From positions 1 to 7,538 of the forward strand of contig CAIKYI010000433.1 of the NCBI GenBank assembly GCA_903831545.1: a stretch of DNA of 7,538 bases, in the 5' to 3' direction. A model generated the notes under the pieces. That model saw only the letters and a program-made list of their open reading frames with translations, did not search any database and had not been told where the DNA came from. Both the position numbers and the translations under genes were made by a program. The stretch is from an uncultured Methylobacter sp. (GTDB lineage: Bacteria; Pseudomonadota; Gammaproteobacteria; Methylococcales; Methylomonadaceae). Shown piece by piece: positions 6,750-7,538 of this stretch (position 1 is its first letter; each line of letters opens with the position of its first letter).

Positions 6750-6802
6750 AAGTCTGTCCGAGAATTGTAACCGTAGTGAAAGTTTAAAACGCTGAAAGCG
6801 CT

Positions 6803-7538
6803 ATGGCTTATTTCAAAACCCATTATGACAGCTTAAATGTATCTCGCAACGCGCCTTTAAGCGTCATCAAAGCGGCATATAAAGCGCTTTGTCAATGCTA
6901 CCATCCCGATAAATACGCTGGCGGCCACGACGAGGCTGTGCGGATCATGAAAGAGATTAATCGTGCTTATGCCGTATTGTCCGACCCGCACAAAAGAGCC
7001 GATCACGACCTGTGGATAATACAACAGGAAAAGCAGCAGGCTTCCTATGAAGCTCAACGGATAATGCAAGTTTTTACCAACACTTATGGTGTGCCCGCTG
7101 TTGTCGAAGCACGAAATCCGACCTTCAGTTTGTTATCCAGGTTTAAAAAACGCTTAACAGATGTGTGTTTTATCGGCAAAAAGCTGGCCCGGAGTTATAG
7201 CAAAAACCTTACAAAAACAAACCGGATTGCCGCTTTTCTTGTAATTATTGGTCTTTTATTGGCCGTTAATAAGTACTATATAACTGACTTGAAAATAGCG
7301 CCCGTTCAAAATACGCTGACTGCCCAGGACGTTTCGCAAATTCTCATACTTGCCCAGCATTTAGTCATCCAGGGGCAGTCGCAAAAAGCATTACCCCTTT
7401 ATTTGCAGTTGGCGGAGCAGGGCAATGCTGTTGCACAGTTTCAGGCAGGGTTGTTGTATGCCAACGGACAAGGCATTGCAAAAGATGATAAACGGGCCGC
7501 TGACTGGTTTGGTCAGGCTGCCAGACAAGGATTAAAGG
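6803..7538 (+). CDS. J-domain protein with one membrane segment and Sel1 repeats; 3' end outside window
   Basis: The reading frame runs open from the ATG at 6803 through the window edge, giving 245 complete codons and no stop. Residues 6-70 form a J domain (HYDSLNVSRNAP..., YHPDKY, INRAYAVLSDPHKRADHD) with an intact HPD at 34-36, the tripeptide that stimulates DnaK ATPase. A basic linker (about 113-141) precedes one hydrophobic segment (about 142-160). Residues 194-245 form Sel1-like repeats: a half unit KALPLYLQLAEQG, then a full unit NAVAQFQAGLLYANGQGIAKDD...AADWFGQAARQG. There is no Gly/Phe region or zinc-finger domain, so this is not DnaJ itself. The positive charge before the membrane segment predicts the J domain in the cytoplasm and the Sel1 part in the periplasm. 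The in-frame TAA at 6785-6787 excludes any farther upstream start; the preceding GAAAG is a weak ribosome binding site. It lies 53 bp after the CvfB-like gene, so they may share a transcript. Client and partners are unknown. Confidence 0.88.
   Translation, partial: MAYFKTHYDSLNVSRNAPLSVIKAAYKALCQCYHPDKYAGGHDEAVRIMKEINRAYAVLSDPHKRADHDLWIIQQEKQQASYEAQRIMQVFTNTYGVPAVVEARNPTFSLLSRFKKRLTDVCFIGKKLARSYSKNLTKTNRIAAFLVIIGLLLAVNKYYITDLKIAPVQNTLTAQDVSQILILAQHLVIQGQSQKALPLYLQLAEQGNAVAQFQAGLLYANGQGIAKDDKRAADWFGQAARQGLK

Noticed and set aside
6790..6802. A cgct-gaa-agcg mini-hairpin just before the J-domain gene start as a translational control
   Set aside because: The stem is 4 bp with a 3-base loop, expected often by chance.
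6857..7069. A 70-codon minus-strand ORF with hydrophobic residues
   Set aside because: It lies antisense to the J domain, whose HPD and family pattern make the + strand frame clearly the real one.

Overview
The window looks like ordinary chromosomal DNA of a gammaproteobacterium with moderate GC content. The best evidence is a full-length RapA (SNF2-like RNA polymerase recycling ATPase) that follows the Escherichia coli protein almost motif for motif, together with the C-terminal end of a long-form (PurL-type) FGAM synthase. The gene style (PilZ membrane protein, His-rich glycine-zipper protein, J-domain/Sel1 protein) would suit an environmental gammaproteobacterium such as a methanotroph of the Methylococcales, but that genus-level idea is only a guess. 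I see no insertion sequence, integrase, phage gene, CRISPR array, tRNA or rRNA.

Layout: (1) 1-929, the end of purL on the + strand. (2) 930-1160, an AT-rich gap with a possible extended -10 promoter. (3) 1161-2090, + strand, a membrane protein with an N-terminal PilZ domain (predicted c-di-GMP receptor). (4) 2091-2253, a convergent gap that holds a doubtful 37-codon ORF on the minus strand. (5) 2254-2676, minus strand, an exported His-rich, Tyr/Pro-repeat, glycine-zipper protein. (6) 2677-2930, a divergent promoter region with a perfect TATAAT and three 11-bp degenerate repeats just before rapA. (7) 2931-5771, + strand, rapA. (8) 5772-5918, a gap with a strong imperfect palindrome. (9) 5919-6749, + strand, a CvfB-type S1-domain/winged-helix RNA-binding protein. 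(10) 6803 to the end of the window, + strand, an N-terminal J domain, one membrane segment and a Sel1-type repeat region, cut off by the window edge.

The genes do not form one pathway: purine synthesis, second-messenger sensing, envelope structure, transcription recycling, RNA binding and chaperone recruitment are side by side. The only likely co-transcribed pair is the CvfB-like gene and the J-domain gene, which share a strand and are 53 bp apart. No clearly new multi-gene system is visible. The items most worth a second look are the J-domain/TM/Sel1 architecture, the PilZ protein with its long insertion and acidic inter-membrane segment, the palindromic CACGAAG-type repeat, and the 11-bp repeat array in the rapA leader.
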